Shown here: in pieces, positions 44,804-53,165 of the stretch
Layout of the letters: each line of letters opens with the position of its first letter
Position numbering within the stretch: position 1 is the first letter of the stretch
NCBI RefSeq assembly: GCF_006970865.1
Contig: NZ_CP035503.1
Location: forward strand, 3,237,001-3,301,000
Origin: Rhodoferax sediminis
GTDB taxonomy: Bacteria; Pseudomonadota; Gammaproteobacteria; Burkholderiales; Burkholderiaceae_C
DNA: 64,000 bases
Direction: 5' to 3'
Program-made: the position numbers and the translations under genes
Notes under the pieces: model-generated
The model's input: only the letters and a program-made list of their open reading frames with translations
What the model was told of the DNA's origin: nothing
Databases searched by the model: none

Positions 44804-46621
44804 ATGCAGATCGGCTACATCGGCCTTGGCGCCATGGGCAGCGCGCTGGCGGGAAGGTTCCTGCCCACGCACCAGCTCGTCGTCTGGGACCTCAACGGCG
44901 CGGCCGTCGCCGCTTTCGGGAAACATGGCGCCAAGGCGGCGCCCAGCGCCGCGGAACTCGCGCGCCAGTGCGACGTCGTCCTGCTGTGCCTGCCGCGCAG
45001 CGCCGACGTGCGCCAGGTGATCTTCGGCGCCGGCGGCCTGGCGGAAGGACTTGCGCCGGGCAAGCTGGTCATCGACCAGACCAGCGGCGTCCCCGGCGAG
45101 ACGCGCGAGATCGCGCGCCAGCTGGCGGAGCGCGGCGTCGCGATGATCGATGCGCCGGTGTCCGGCGGCGTCGCCGGCGCTGCCGGCGGCACCATCAGCA
45201 TCATGGCTTCCGGCTCCGACGCCGACTATGACCGCGCCCTGCCGGCGCTCACCGCGATCAGCCCCAACGTGTTCCGCTGCGGCAGCCGCGTCGGCGACGG
45301 CCAGGCGATGAAGCTGGTGAACAACGTGCTGAGCGCGGGCTGCCGCCTCGCGACGCTGGAAGTGGTGGCGATGGGCCGCAAGATGGGCCTCTCCCTCGCC
45401 GCGATCACCGACGTGGTCAACAAGGGGTCGGGCCGCAACCGCACCTCCAAGCTGATGCTGCAGAAGATGGTGGACGGCACCCCCTCCGCCTCCAGTTTCG
45501 CCATGTCGCTGATGCTCAAAGACATGAACCAGGCCGTCGCGCTGGGCATGGAAGCCGGGGCGCCGACGCCGATCACGAACGTCGTGCGCGGGCTACTGCA
45601 GATCGGCGTCAGCCAGCTGGGCGACCAGGCGCAGCTGGAAGAGGTGCTGGGCCTGATCGAAGGCATGGCGCGCACGCGCATTGCCGACGAGCACAAGGAC
45701 GCGCCGCCGCCGGCGGCGGCTGCCGACGCCAAGGAGATGCGCGTGGGCTACGTGGGCCTGGGCGCCATGGGCGGTGCACTCACGCGCCGCCTGATGCTCT
45801 CCCGCAAGATGCGCGTGTACGACGCGCGGCCCGAGGTCGTGCGGGCCTTCGAGGCGGAAGGCGCGATTGCGGCGCCCGACCTGCCGACGCTGGCCCGCGA
45901 ATGCGACGTGATCTTCGTCTGCGTCCCCACTTCGGCCATCGTGCGCGAGGTGGTATTCGGCAAGGGCGGCCTGGCCGAAGGCCTGGCGCCGGGCAAGGTC
46001 ATCGTGGACCAGACCACGGGCGACCCGACCGTCACGCGCGAGATCGCCGCGGGCCTGGAGAAGCTGGGCGTACCGCTGGTCGATGCGCCGGTGTCGGGCG
46101 GCCCGCGCGGCGCGGTGGCCGGCACGATCGCCATCATTTGCGGCGGCCCGGCGGAGCCGTTCGCCAAGGTGCGTCCCATCCTCGCAGGCATCAGCCCCAA
46201 CGTTGTGTACTGCGGCCAGACGGGCAATGGCCACGTCGCCAAGCTGATCCAGAACACCGTGGCTTCCTGCAACCGCCTGCTGACCTACGAAGCAGCGGCG
46301 CTGGGCGTGAAATACGGCCTGACCCTGGCCGATATGGCGACCGTAATCAACAAGAGCACCGGCTGGAGCGGCGCCTCCGAGCGCATCCTGCCCACGTTGT
46401 CCGAAGGCAAGGCCACGGCGGACTTCCAGCTGGCGCTCATGGCCAAGGACCTGCGGCTGGCAGCGCGGATGGCCATCGACTGCGGCGCGCCCATGCTGAT
46501 CGCGAATGCCGTGCGCAGCTACTTCGAGGCCGGCGCCAACGAGTTCGGCGGCACGGCCAACCTGGACGACATGAGGCACGTGGTGGAAGCCATGGCTGGC
46601 ATCGAGTTCAAGGGCGCTTGA
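44804..46621 (+). CDS. Tandem double 3-hydroxyisobutyrate dehydrogenase-like protein
   Basis: A 605-residue protein made of two complete beta-hydroxyacid dehydrogenase units in one chain. Unit 1 (about 1-300) has GYIGLGAMGSALA, DAPVSGGVAG and the lysine in QAMKLVNN. Unit 2 begins at Met312 (GYVGLGAMGGALT) with DAPVSGGPRG and the lysine in HVAKLIQN. A short Pro/Ala/Asp linker joins them. Single family members are about 290 residues and dimerise, so the fusion may form an intramolecular dimer or carry out two successive oxidations. Its stop overlaps the ATG of the amidohydrolase (TGATG). No frameshift is involved; the fusion is continuous. Confidence 0.92.
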   Translation: MQIGYIGLGAMGSALAGRFLPTHQLVVWDLNGAAVAAFGKHGAKAAPSAAELARQCDVVLLCLPRSADVRQVIFGAGGLAEGLAPGKLVIDQTSGVPGETREIARQLAERGVAMIDAPVSGGVAGAAGGTISIMASGSDADYDRALPALTAISPNVFRCGSRVGDGQAMKLVNNVLSAGCRLATLEVVAMGRKMGLSLAAITDVVNKGSGRNRTSKLMLQKMVDGTPSASSFAMSLMLKDMNQAVALGMEAGAPTPITNVVRGLLQIGVSQLGDQAQLEEVLGLIEGMARTRIADEHKDAPPPAAAADAKEMRVGYVGLGAMGGALTRRLMLSRKMRVYDARPEVVRAFEAEGAIAAPDLPTLARECDVIFVCVPTSAIVREVVFGKGGLAEGLAPGKVIVDQTTGDPTVTREIAAGLEKLGVPLVDAPVSGGPRGAVAGTIAIICGGPAEPFAKVRPILAGISPNVVYCGQTGNGHVAKLIQNTVASCNRLLTYEAAALGVKYGLTLADMATVINKSTGWSGASERILPTLSEGKATADFQLALMAKDLRLAARMAIDCGAPMLIANAVRSYFEAGANEFGGTANLDDMRHVVEAMAGIEFKGA

Positions 46622-47673
46622 TGGTTGCGCCCGGCCAAGCCGTCGTATTCGGCGCCACGCAGCGTCCCGACGAAGACTGGCTGGCTCGGGCCGCGCCCGA
46701 AGAGGCGCTGGAGCCCGCGCTGCCCATCGTCGATCCGCACGTGCACTTCTGGCACCACAAGAGCGGCTACAAATACTTCGTGGAGGAGTTCGCGCGCGAC
46801 ATCGCCGCCAGCGGCCATAACGTCGAAGCGAGCCTTTTCGTCGAGTGCAATGCCATGTACCGCGCGCACGGCCCCGAACACCTGAAGTCGGTGGGTGAAA
46901 CCGAGTTCGCGGTGGGACAGGCGGCGATGGCGGCCAGCGGCAAGTACACGAATTGCCGCGCGGCTGCCGGCATCGTCGCCTTTGCCGACCTGGCGCAGGG
47001 CGTTCGTACCCGCAAGGCGCTGCAAGCGCATCTGGAAGCCGCCAACGGCCGGCTGCGCGGCATCCGCCAGCGTGCCAAGTGGGACCCGGACCCGGTGGTG
47101 CGGGGCCCCGTCAGTGCGGATCGCCCGTACCTGTACCTCGACCCGGAGTTCAGCGAGGGCGTCGCCCTGCTCGCCTCCATGGGCCTGGCCCTCGACGCCA
47201 GCGTCTTCCACCCGCAGCTGCCCGACGTCGCCGCGCTGGCGCGCGCGCATCCGGATGCGCGGATCGTCGTGATCCACTCCGGCAGCCCGGTAGGCCACTC
47301 CTCCTATGCCGGGAAGGACGCCGAGGTGCACGCCACCTGGCTGGCCGGCATGAAGGAACTGGCGCAATGCCCGAACGTCTCCATCAAGATGGGCGGGCTG
47401 CTGATGTGCCTGGGCAACTTCGACTTCACGGCGGCCGAAGCGCCGCCGACATCGGAGCAGCTCGCCGCCCTGTGGCGGCCCTACATCGAGCCGTGCATCG
47501 AGCTGTTCGGCGCCAACCGCTGCATGGTGTCTTCCAACTATCCCGTGGACAAGGCGGGCGTGCCCTACGGCACGCTTTGGAACATGTTCAAGCGGATCAC
47601 GGCGGGCTGCTCGGCCGACGAAAAGCGGATGCTGTTCGCCGGCACCGCGAAGCGGGTGTACCGGCTGGATTGA
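46621..47673 (+). CDS. Amidohydrolase-family (amidohydro_2) protein
   Basis: A 350-residue TIM-barrel metal hydrolase of the amidohydrolase-2 group (ACMSD/LigI/LigJ-like). The metal motif HVH is His40-Val-His42 in DPHVHFW; later landmarks are VIHSGSPVG and SSNYPVDK. Such enzymes hydrolyse lactones or decarboxylate or hydrate keto acids in aromatic acid pathways. Translational coupling to the double dehydrogenase (TGATG) suggests successive steps. Confidence 0.88.
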   Translation: MVAPGQAVVFGATQRPDEDWLARAAPEEALEPALPIVDPHVHFWHHKSGYKYFVEEFARDIAASGHNVEASLFVECNAMYRAHGPEHLKSVGETEFAVGQAAMAASGKYTNCRAAAGIVAFADLAQGVRTRKALQAHLEAANGRLRGIRQRAKWDPDPVVRGPVSADRPYLYLDPEFSEGVALLASMGLALDASVFHPQLPDVAALARAHPDARIVVIHSGSPVGHSSYAGKDAEVHATWLAGMKELAQCPNVSIKMGGLLMCLGNFDFTAAEAPPTSEQLAALWRPYIEPCIELFGANRCMVSSNYPVDKAGVPYGTLWNMFKRITAGCSADEKRMLFAGTAKRVYRLD

Positions 47674-47688
47674 GGCTCACCGAGCCTC
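47672..47688 (+). terminator. Hairpin after the amidohydrolase gene
   Basis: GAGGCTC, ACC, GAGCCTC makes a perfect 7-bp stem with a 3-base loop immediately after the stop codon at 47671-47673. There is no long T-run behind it, but the position fits a transcription end for the operon. Confidence 0.55.
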
Positions 47689-47750
47689 CGGCCTCACGCG
47701 GATATTCGGATTCTTCACTGAATTCCACAACGTCCGCTGGAATAACTGCT

Positions 47751-47783
47751 GTAGGGTGGGTTCGCGCAGCGACCCCACCCTAC
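47751..47783. repeat. REP-like palindromic repeat, copy 1
   Basis: GTAGGGTGGGTTCGC, GCA, GCGACCCCACCCTAC: a 15-bp imperfect stem (one mismatch) with a 3-base loop. A perfect copy is at 52526-52558. The motif resembles widespread bacterial REP-type hairpins. Confidence 0.85.
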
Positions 47784-47876
47784 GCGGCCGGAACTGCGCG
47801 CGCCGGCAGCGCATCCTCGGCCACCATCGCGGCGCCCTTCTCACCGATCATCATGGTCGGCGCGTTCGTGTTGTCG
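47780..47876 (-). pseudogene. C-terminal remnant of a GMC oxidoreductase
   Basis: The minus strand encodes NTNAPTMMIGEKGAAMVAED and ends ALPARAVPAA before a TAG that overlaps the REP-like hairpin. This is the C-terminal FAD/active-site signature of GMC oxidoreductases (compare [10 protein letters not shown] in the gene at 40367). The gene is cut off at about 47877, where the IS6-type transposase remnant begins. Confidence 0.75.
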
Positions 47877-48415
47877 ACCACTCCTGCATCAACCGCTGGG
47901 CGATCCGGTTTCTACCCGTTCTTGAGAAAGCGTTCCGCAAGCACGCGCGCGCGGCGGGCGGCAACTGGCGCATGGACGACACCTATATCAAGGTCAAGGG
48001 CGTCTGGAAATACCTCTACCGTGCCGTAGACAAGGAAGGCAAGACTGTTGACTTCCTGCTGACGGCCATGCGCGACAGGGCCCTCCCAGCCCTGCGGTTC
48101 TTTGAAAAAGCCATGAAGGCCAGCGATGTTCCCGAGAAGGTCACAATGGACAACAGCGGCGCCAACAAAGCGGCCATGGATGAGATCAATGACAGAGGTG
48201 AAATGCCAATCATCGTGGAGCAGGGCCATCGGGCCATCAAACGCATCACCAGGCCGATGTTCAACTTCAAGTCATTTCGAGCCGCCAAAAATGTCCTGGC
48301 TGGCATCGAGTTGATGCACATGATTCGAAAAAGTCAGCTCATGATCAAGGACTGCAATGAAGGGTCGTTTGCCGAGCAATTTTATGCATTGGCAGGGCAA
48401 ATCCGTCCCGCCTGA
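47877..48415 (+). mobile_element. IS6-family transposase remnant
   Basis: The frame starts inside an IS6 (IS26-like) transposase: DHSCINRWAIRF, then MDDTYIKVKGVWKYLYRAVD (first catalytic Asp), TMDNSGANKAA (second Asp), EQGHRAIKRITRPM (Glu) and the C-terminal GIELMHMIRKSQ. About the first 60 residues and the left end are missing. Between MPIIV and EQGHR about ten residues (normally like RQVKYLNNIV) are absent in frame. With no start and no visible inverted repeats it is inactive. It truncates a GMC oxidoreductase gene. Confidence 0.85.
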
Positions 48416-48514
48416 GGAACTGGCATTCGTTCCCGTCCCCAACACGTTCATCAGCCGGCAACGCGACAGAACTCGTCTTCGTGAGCCATTCAAGAAACGG
48501 CATGCAGCGCGTGC

Positions 48515-48751
48515 TTATTTCGCAAGCGAGCCGTAGCTTGGCTTCCTCACCAGGGTGTCAGCCTTGCCCGCAATCTCGGGCTCATAGACTTTGGTCATCC
48601 AGTCGTCGGCCTCTACTTCCTCGATCGCGACCGAGACGGCCTTCTCGGGGACGCCCGCGCTCGACACGAGGGCCTGCGCGAGCGCCTGTGCGATTTCGGT
48701 CTTCAGTGAATCGGACCTGCCCGGCTTCATCTTGATCACGATATGCGGCAT
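48515..48751 (-). CDS. 4-oxalocrotonate tautomerase family protein (PptA-like)
   Basis: A 78-residue tautomerase. Pro2 (MPHIVIKMKPG), the N-terminal catalytic proline after Met removal, and an overall pattern ending in LVRKPSYGSLAK resemble PptA/YdcE and 4-oxalocrotonate tautomerases. It would isomerise an enol/keto acid. An AAAGGAG lies before ATG 48751, supporting this start over one eight codons upstream. It is an intact gene isolated among remnants. Confidence 0.88.
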   Translation of the reverse strand: MPHIVIKMKPGRSDSLKTEIAQALAQALVSSAGVPEKAVSVAIEEVEADDWMTKVYEPEIAGKADTLVRKPSYGSLAK

Positions 48752-48948
48752 GTTTTCTCCTTTTTGGTATTGCATTGAATTCGAAGATCTGCGCTGACTC
48801 TACAGCCTTCACTACTGCAAACCGTGTGCCAGCCCTACGTTGACGTAAGCGGTGCCCGCACGGAGGCGAAAAAGTGTCTTTGCGGTATAAGCCGGTGTTT
48901 TCTATAGAAGCAATGAGCCTCAGCTTATGCGTTTGCAGGTGAGCACGG

Positions 48949-49152
48949 CGCGGCGATGCGGTGCACCAGCGTGTTGAGCGCATCGTCGATCACCATCCGC
49001 GCATTGCACGGGCGTTCCGCGCCAGCGACCCGGCGCAGGTCCGATCGGAAATCGAGCACCATATCCAGGACATCAACGCCTTCTTGCTGGCAACCACGCC
49101 AGATGTCGGCGAAGGGGATGCAGTTTCTTCCACTTCGGGCCCGGCGGACTGA
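48949..49152 (+). pseudogene. C-terminal fragment of a GntR/FadR-type regulator
   Basis: The frame VHQRVERIVDHHPRIARAFR and then SEIEHHIQDINAFLLAT resembles the last helices of the FCD ligand-binding domain of GntR regulators (H..I..A...DP..VR..I..HI). No DNA-binding domain precedes it. The match is short and the call is tentative. Confidence 0.35.
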
Positions 49153-49230
49153 TGCGTGTCGAGCTCATTGACCGTGGCGTTCACCGCGCCGGAACCGCCT
49201 AGGGTGCGGCCCTGGCGCGCTCTGGGCCCC
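49150..49230 (-). pseudogene. Short GMC oxidoreductase remnant (signature 1 region)
   Basis: At 49211-49179 the minus strand reads GRTLGGSGAVN, which fits the GMC oxidoreductase signature 1, in a frame with no other similarity and surrounded by stop codons in the neighbouring frames. It is either a scrap of the gene whose C-terminus remains at 47780-47876 or of another copy. Confidence 0.4.
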
Positions 49231-49362
49231 CGGGTAAGCGCCGCTGACAAGCCGCCCCGCGCTGTGCGTCAGCGGAACTTACCGTCTCCCCCAAAAAATA
49301 CGACTCGACGCACGCAGCTCGCGCCCACAGAATCGGAGCGTCAACCACTCGCCCGTTTCGCC

Positions 49363-50622
49363 ATGCCACGCAGCACCACACCCCTGCCCCTCAAGGGTGT
49401 CAAGGTCATCGAACTCTGCCACCTCATTGCCGGCCCGTACTGCTGCCAGATGCTTGCCGACGAGGGAGCGCAGGTCATCAAGGTGGAGCCACCCGGCGGC
49501 GAGCTCACACGCCATCGCAAGCCGAGCCGCAAAAGTGCAGGCGGCGAGGTCACGGCCTACTACGCCTCCCTCAACCGGGACAAGGAAAGCGTCGTCCTCG
49601 ACCTCAAGCACCCCGAGGGCGCCGGCGTGTTCGAGAAGCTGCTCGCTTCCGCCGACGTGTTCGTCACCAACATGCGCGCCGCGGCGCTTGGGCGGCTGGG
49701 CTTTCATCCGAAGGCGCTGCACGAGCGCTTTCCGCGCCTCATCGTCGCCTGCATCTCGGGCTTCGGCCTGGAGGATGCCGGCGAGCACGCCGACCGCGCC
49801 GGCCTGGCGATGGTAGCCGAGGCCATGGCCGGCGCCACCGGCCTCACGCGCGACCACTCCGGCAACGCGGTCTGGTGCGGCTTCGCGCTGGGCGACATCA
49901 TGGCGGCCGTCTCCGCGCACGCCGGCATCCTGCTGGCGCTGCGCAACCAGGAAAGCCTGGGCCAGGGTAAGCTGCTGGACGTGGGCTTGGTCGAATGCAT
50001 GCTGCCGATGGTGTCGGTCGCCATGGGCCGCGTGCAGGTGGACGAGGAAGCGAAATCGGACTTCGCCGGTTCCAACAATTTCCACGGCGTGCCCTACGGC
50101 GCCTTCCCCGCGTCGGACGGCGCGGTCAACATCGGCTGCAACCGCGACGATTTCTGGGGCCGCCTTTGCGTCGCCATGGGCCGCCCGGAGCTGGGTACCG
50201 ACCCGCGCTTCGCCACCTACGTCGATCGCATCAAGCACCAGCGCGTAGTGCACGAGATTGTCGAGGCGTTCACCCGCGCGCATACGCGGGCCGAGATCAC
50301 GGCCAAGCTGGTCGACGCGGACGTGCCGACCGCGGGCGTGCTGAGCATGGAGGAAGTCGTGACCGACGACTACCTGCGCGGACGCGGCGCGCTGCGCGAG
50401 GTGGACGACGGCTTCGGCGGAACCTTCACCCTGCCGGCCAACGCCGCCTGGCCCGAGCACGACGGCCACCGCCCGCGCGTGCCGCGCCTGGGCGAGCAGC
50501 GCGATGCGGTGCTGCAGCGCGAGTTGCGCATGACGGCCGCCGACGTCGCGCGGCTGGAGCGCTCGGGCGCTTTCGGGGCCGCGACGGCACCCGTGCAGGC
50601 TACCGCCATCCCGGGCAAGTAA
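49363..50622 (+). CDS. CaiB/BaiF CoA-transferase family protein lacking the catalytic Asp
   Basis: A 419-residue family III CoA-transferase fold. The N-terminus (VKVIELCHLIAGPYCCQMLA) and CISGFG are typical, but the active-site segment reads ADRAGLAMVAEAM, so the Asp that forms the acyl anhydride in formyl-CoA transferase is Ala149. The other three family members in this window keep it. Classical CoA transfer is unlikely; a lyase, racemase-type or non-catalytic role is possible. The ATG at 49363 has no clear ribosome binding site. It precedes a MaoC gene by ten bases. Confidence 0.85.
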   Translation: MPRSTTPLPLKGVKVIELCHLIAGPYCCQMLADEGAQVIKVEPPGGELTRHRKPSRKSAGGEVTAYYASLNRDKESVVLDLKHPEGAGVFEKLLASADVFVTNMRAAALGRLGFHPKALHERFPRLIVACISGFGLEDAGEHADRAGLAMVAEAMAGATGLTRDHSGNAVWCGFALGDIMAAVSAHAGILLALRNQESLGQGKLLDVGLVECMLPMVSVAMGRVQVDEEAKSDFAGSNNFHGVPYGAFPASDGAVNIGCNRDDFWGRLCVAMGRPELGTDPRFATYVDRIKHQRVVHEIVEAFTRAHTRAEITAKLVDADVPTAGVLSMEEVVTDDYLRGRGALREVDDGFGGTFTLPANAAWPEHDGHRPRVPRLGEQRDAVLQRELRMTAADVARLERSGAFGAATAPVQATAIPGK

Positions 50623-50632
50623 GGGAGCGCGC

Positions 50633-51103
50633 ATGGATGAAGGCCTTTATTTCGAGGAATACGGCGAGGGCTGGACGCACGAGACCCGCCCGGCGCCGAT
50701 CACCGATGAGGGCATCCGCGCCTTCGTCGCCCTGCACGGCTTCAACACGCCCACCTACACCGACCCCAAGTACATGAAGATGTCCTACGGCGGGCGCATG
50801 GCGCCGGGGCTCATGGTGCTGTGCGCGGCCGAGGGCCTGGTGCTCGATGCGGGCTTGACGCGGCGGCGCGGCATCTTCCTGGTGGAGCTGACGCCGAAGT
50901 TCAAGAAACCGGTCTATGCCGGCGACAGCGTGCTGAACCGCATCCGCTTCAAGTCCAAGCGGCTGACCAGCAAGCCGGACCGGGGCATCGTGGTCACCGA
51001 GCATGAGGTGCTCACGCAGAAGGGCGAGCTCGCCATCGCCTACGACGCGGTGCGGATGATCCGCACCCGCGAGTTCATCGAAGCCGAGGCGCAGGCGGAC
51101 TGA
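50633..51103 (+). CDS. MaoC-like hotdog protein with altered active site
   Basis: A 156-residue MaoC-like protein. The loop that normally reads GDxNPxHxD is GFNTPTYTD (residues 36-44): Phe37 replaces Asp and Tyr42 replaces His. Tyr at the His position is known in a divergent subgroup that often keeps the Asp; loss of both is unusual. It follows the Asp-less CoA-transferase gene directly, and both probably belong to one operon. Its 3' end overlaps the end of the broken acyl-CoA dehydrogenase on the other strand. Confidence 0.83.
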   Translation: MDEGLYFEEYGEGWTHETRPAPITDEGIRAFVALHGFNTPTYTDPKYMKMSYGGRMAPGLMVLCAAEGLVLDAGLTRRRGIFLVELTPKFKKPVYAGDSVLNRIRFKSKRLTSKPDRGIVVTEHEVLTQKGELAIAYDAVRMIRTREFIEAEAQAD

Positions 51104-52370
51104 GCAGCCAAGGCGCGGGCCGTCCCTGCGCCCCTCCTCCACGCTTTCGCGAGTTCCGCGCCCACGTCATCCTTGCGGATCTCGCGCAGCCCCCTCCTGC
51201 CATGGTGGCATTCGGCGATCTTGTAGTCCAGGGCGTCCTCCGCAATCACGATCTTCTGCACGTTGGCCGAGCCCTCGCCGGTGAAGAACATGTCGGAGTA
51301 GGCGCGGTAGTAGGAGACCGGGTACTCCTCGGCGAGTCCGTAGCCGCCGAAGATGTGCACCGCCTTGTCGGCACACATCTTGGCGGTCTGCGACGCATGG
51401 TACTTCGCCATGGCTGCGATGCGATTGGAGGGCAGTCCGTTGTCCATGCAGATCGCGGCCTTGTAGACCAGCGCACGGCTGTTCTCGATGGCGGTCGCCA
51501 TTTCCGCGATGTCGGACTGGATCATCTGGAAGCGCCCAATGGCCTGGCCACACAACTCCCGCTCGTTGGCGTAGCGCACCGCTTCCTCAAAGCAGGCGCG
51601 CGCGACGCCGAGCGCATTGCCGGCGATGGTGACGCGGCCCGGCTGCAGGGCCCGGATGACGATCTTGAAGCCCTCGCCCTCCTCGCCCAGGTGGTCTTCC
51701 ACCGGCACGACGAAGTCGTCCAGGAACAGCACGTTGGTACGCATGGACTTGGACAGGCCCAGCATGGGCACGGGCTGGGCGTTCCAGCCGGGATACTTCT
51801 TCGGATGCACGATGAAGGCGGTGACGCCCTTCACACCGGCATTGCGGTCGGTCTTGGCGAGCAGCACCCCGACATCGGTCTCGCTGGCCATCGAGGCCCC
51901 CAGCTTCCCCGCTGATGCGGTAGACGTCGCCATCGCGCCGGGCGAAGGTCTTTATGTTGCCTTCGGGGTCGGAGCCCCCGCCCGGCTCGGTGAGCGACAT
52001 CATGCCGCTGGTCCTGCGGCAACCAGGTCGGGCACGTACTTCTTCACCTGCTCCGGCGTGCCGCCGAAGTAGATGCAGCTGGGGCAGGTGGAGCCCTGCT
52101 GGTTGCGGCAGGCGGCGAAGCGCACGTCCAGCCGCCCCATCTCCTCCTGGATAACGGTGGCCGCGAGGTAACCCACGTTGCTGCCGCCCACGGACTCGGG
52201 GAAAACGCCGCGCCGTAGAGGCCGGCCTCGCCGGCCTTGCGCACCAGCGCGCGCGGGAACTCGCCGCGCTTCTCATAGCCGTCCATCACGGGCAGCACCT
52301 CCGCCTGCATGTAGCTGTAGTGGATGACCATGTCGCGCGCGGCCTCGATCTCGGGGGACATCGCCGGATC
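51040..52370 (-). pseudogene. Acyl-CoA dehydrogenase pseudogene with three frameshifts
   Basis: The minus strand encodes a full acyl-CoA dehydrogenase only if frames are switched three times: the N-terminus (EIEARDMV-like start to GLYGAAF), then VGGSNVGYLAATVIQEEMGR from about 52200, then MMSLTEPGGGSDPEGNIK from about 52015, then ETDVGVLLAKTDRNAG from about 51910 to the C-terminus (FGGYGLAEEYPV, FTGEGSANVQKIVIAEDAL). A GTG at 52370 with AGAGGAG upstream is the likely former start. The C-terminal frame runs over the end of the MaoC gene. Loss of function is clear unless the sequence is of poor quality here. Confidence 0.85.
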
Positions 52371-52525
52371 CACGAACTGTTTCTCCTCTTGCAGTAGCGC
52401 TGGATTTTTGACGGCGGCCGGCGGCAACGGGGTCGTATTTAGTGTCCCGCGAGGTCAGAACTTCTTACCTCGCATGCGCTCAGGGCTGCTTGTCTTCACC
52501 GAATTCCGGGGATGTCATGGCTGGT

Positions 52526-52558
52526 GTAGGGTGGGTTCGCGCAGCGAACCCACCCTAC
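52526..52558. repeat. REP-like palindromic repeat, copy 2 (perfect)
   Basis: GTAGGGTGGGTTCGC, GCA, GCGAACCCACCCTAC: a perfect 15-bp stem with a 3-base loop, 32 of 33 bases identical to the copy at 47751. It lies in the 300-base gap (52371-52670) between the acyl-CoA dehydrogenase pseudogene and the MaoC gene, which shows nothing else. Confidence 0.9.
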
Positions 52559-52670
52559 GACTGAACATCCTTCACCACGAATTCGACACCGAACCGGCCG
52601 ACCGGGCAAAGGCTCCCCGCGAGTCCTCGGCGCCTCTGCGGTGAATGCATTTCTCAGCAGGGCCGAAACC

Positions 52671-53144
52671 TCAGCCCTTCGGTCGCCGCTTGTACATCAG
52701 CGTGGCCTTCATCTCCTGCACCACGCTGCCGTCCTGCTTCACGCACTGGCGCTGGAAGCTCACCACGCCGCGGTCGGGCTTGCTAGTTTCCTTCTTCTCG
52801 ACGACCTTCGACACCAGGCGAATGGTATCGCCGTGCTTCACCGGTCCCAGCATGCGCCAGGCGTCGATCTGCAGCAGGCCGATGAGGGTGCCGTCGTTGA
52901 CGCCGCTGGCGTACTGCAGCCCGCCCATGATCCCGTAGACAAGCGGGCCATGCGCGATGGGCTCGCCGAAAGGCGTGGTCTTGCAGTACTCGAAGTTGGT
53001 GTGCACCTCGTTGAAGTCGCCAGTCAGGCAGGCAAAGTTGACGATGTCGGTGGAAGTGACGGTGCGCGCGGGCGAGACGAACTCCTGGCCGATCTCGAAA
53101 TCCTCGAAGTAGCGGCCGCGCGGCTTGGCGGTGATGGCGGTCAT
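52671..53144 (-). CDS. MaoC-family hydratase (copy 2)
   Basis: A 157-residue MaoC protein, close to identical to copy 1 at 20138-20608, with Asp43 and His48 in GDFNEVH and PIAHG intact. It should hydrate a 2-enoyl-CoA. It is 21 bases downstream of an acyl-CoA dehydrogenase, so the two enzymes would oxidise and then hydrate the same acyl-CoA. Confidence 0.9.
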   Translation of the reverse strand: MTAITAKPRGRYFEDFEIGQEFVSPARTVTSTDIVNFACLTGDFNEVHTNFEYCKTTPFGEPIAHGPLVYGIMGGLQYASGVNDGTLIGLLQIDAWRMLGPVKHGDTIRLVSKVVEKKETSKPDRGVVSFQRQCVKQDGSVVQEMKATLMYKRRPKG

Positions 53145-53165
53145 GGTGTGGATCCTCCCGGGTCG

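Noticed and set aside
45731..45739. AAGGAG directly before Met312 of the double dehydrogenase, as an internal start
   Set aside because: There is no spacing between the AAGGAG and the ATG, and the frame is continuous with unit 1, so a single fused protein is simpler.
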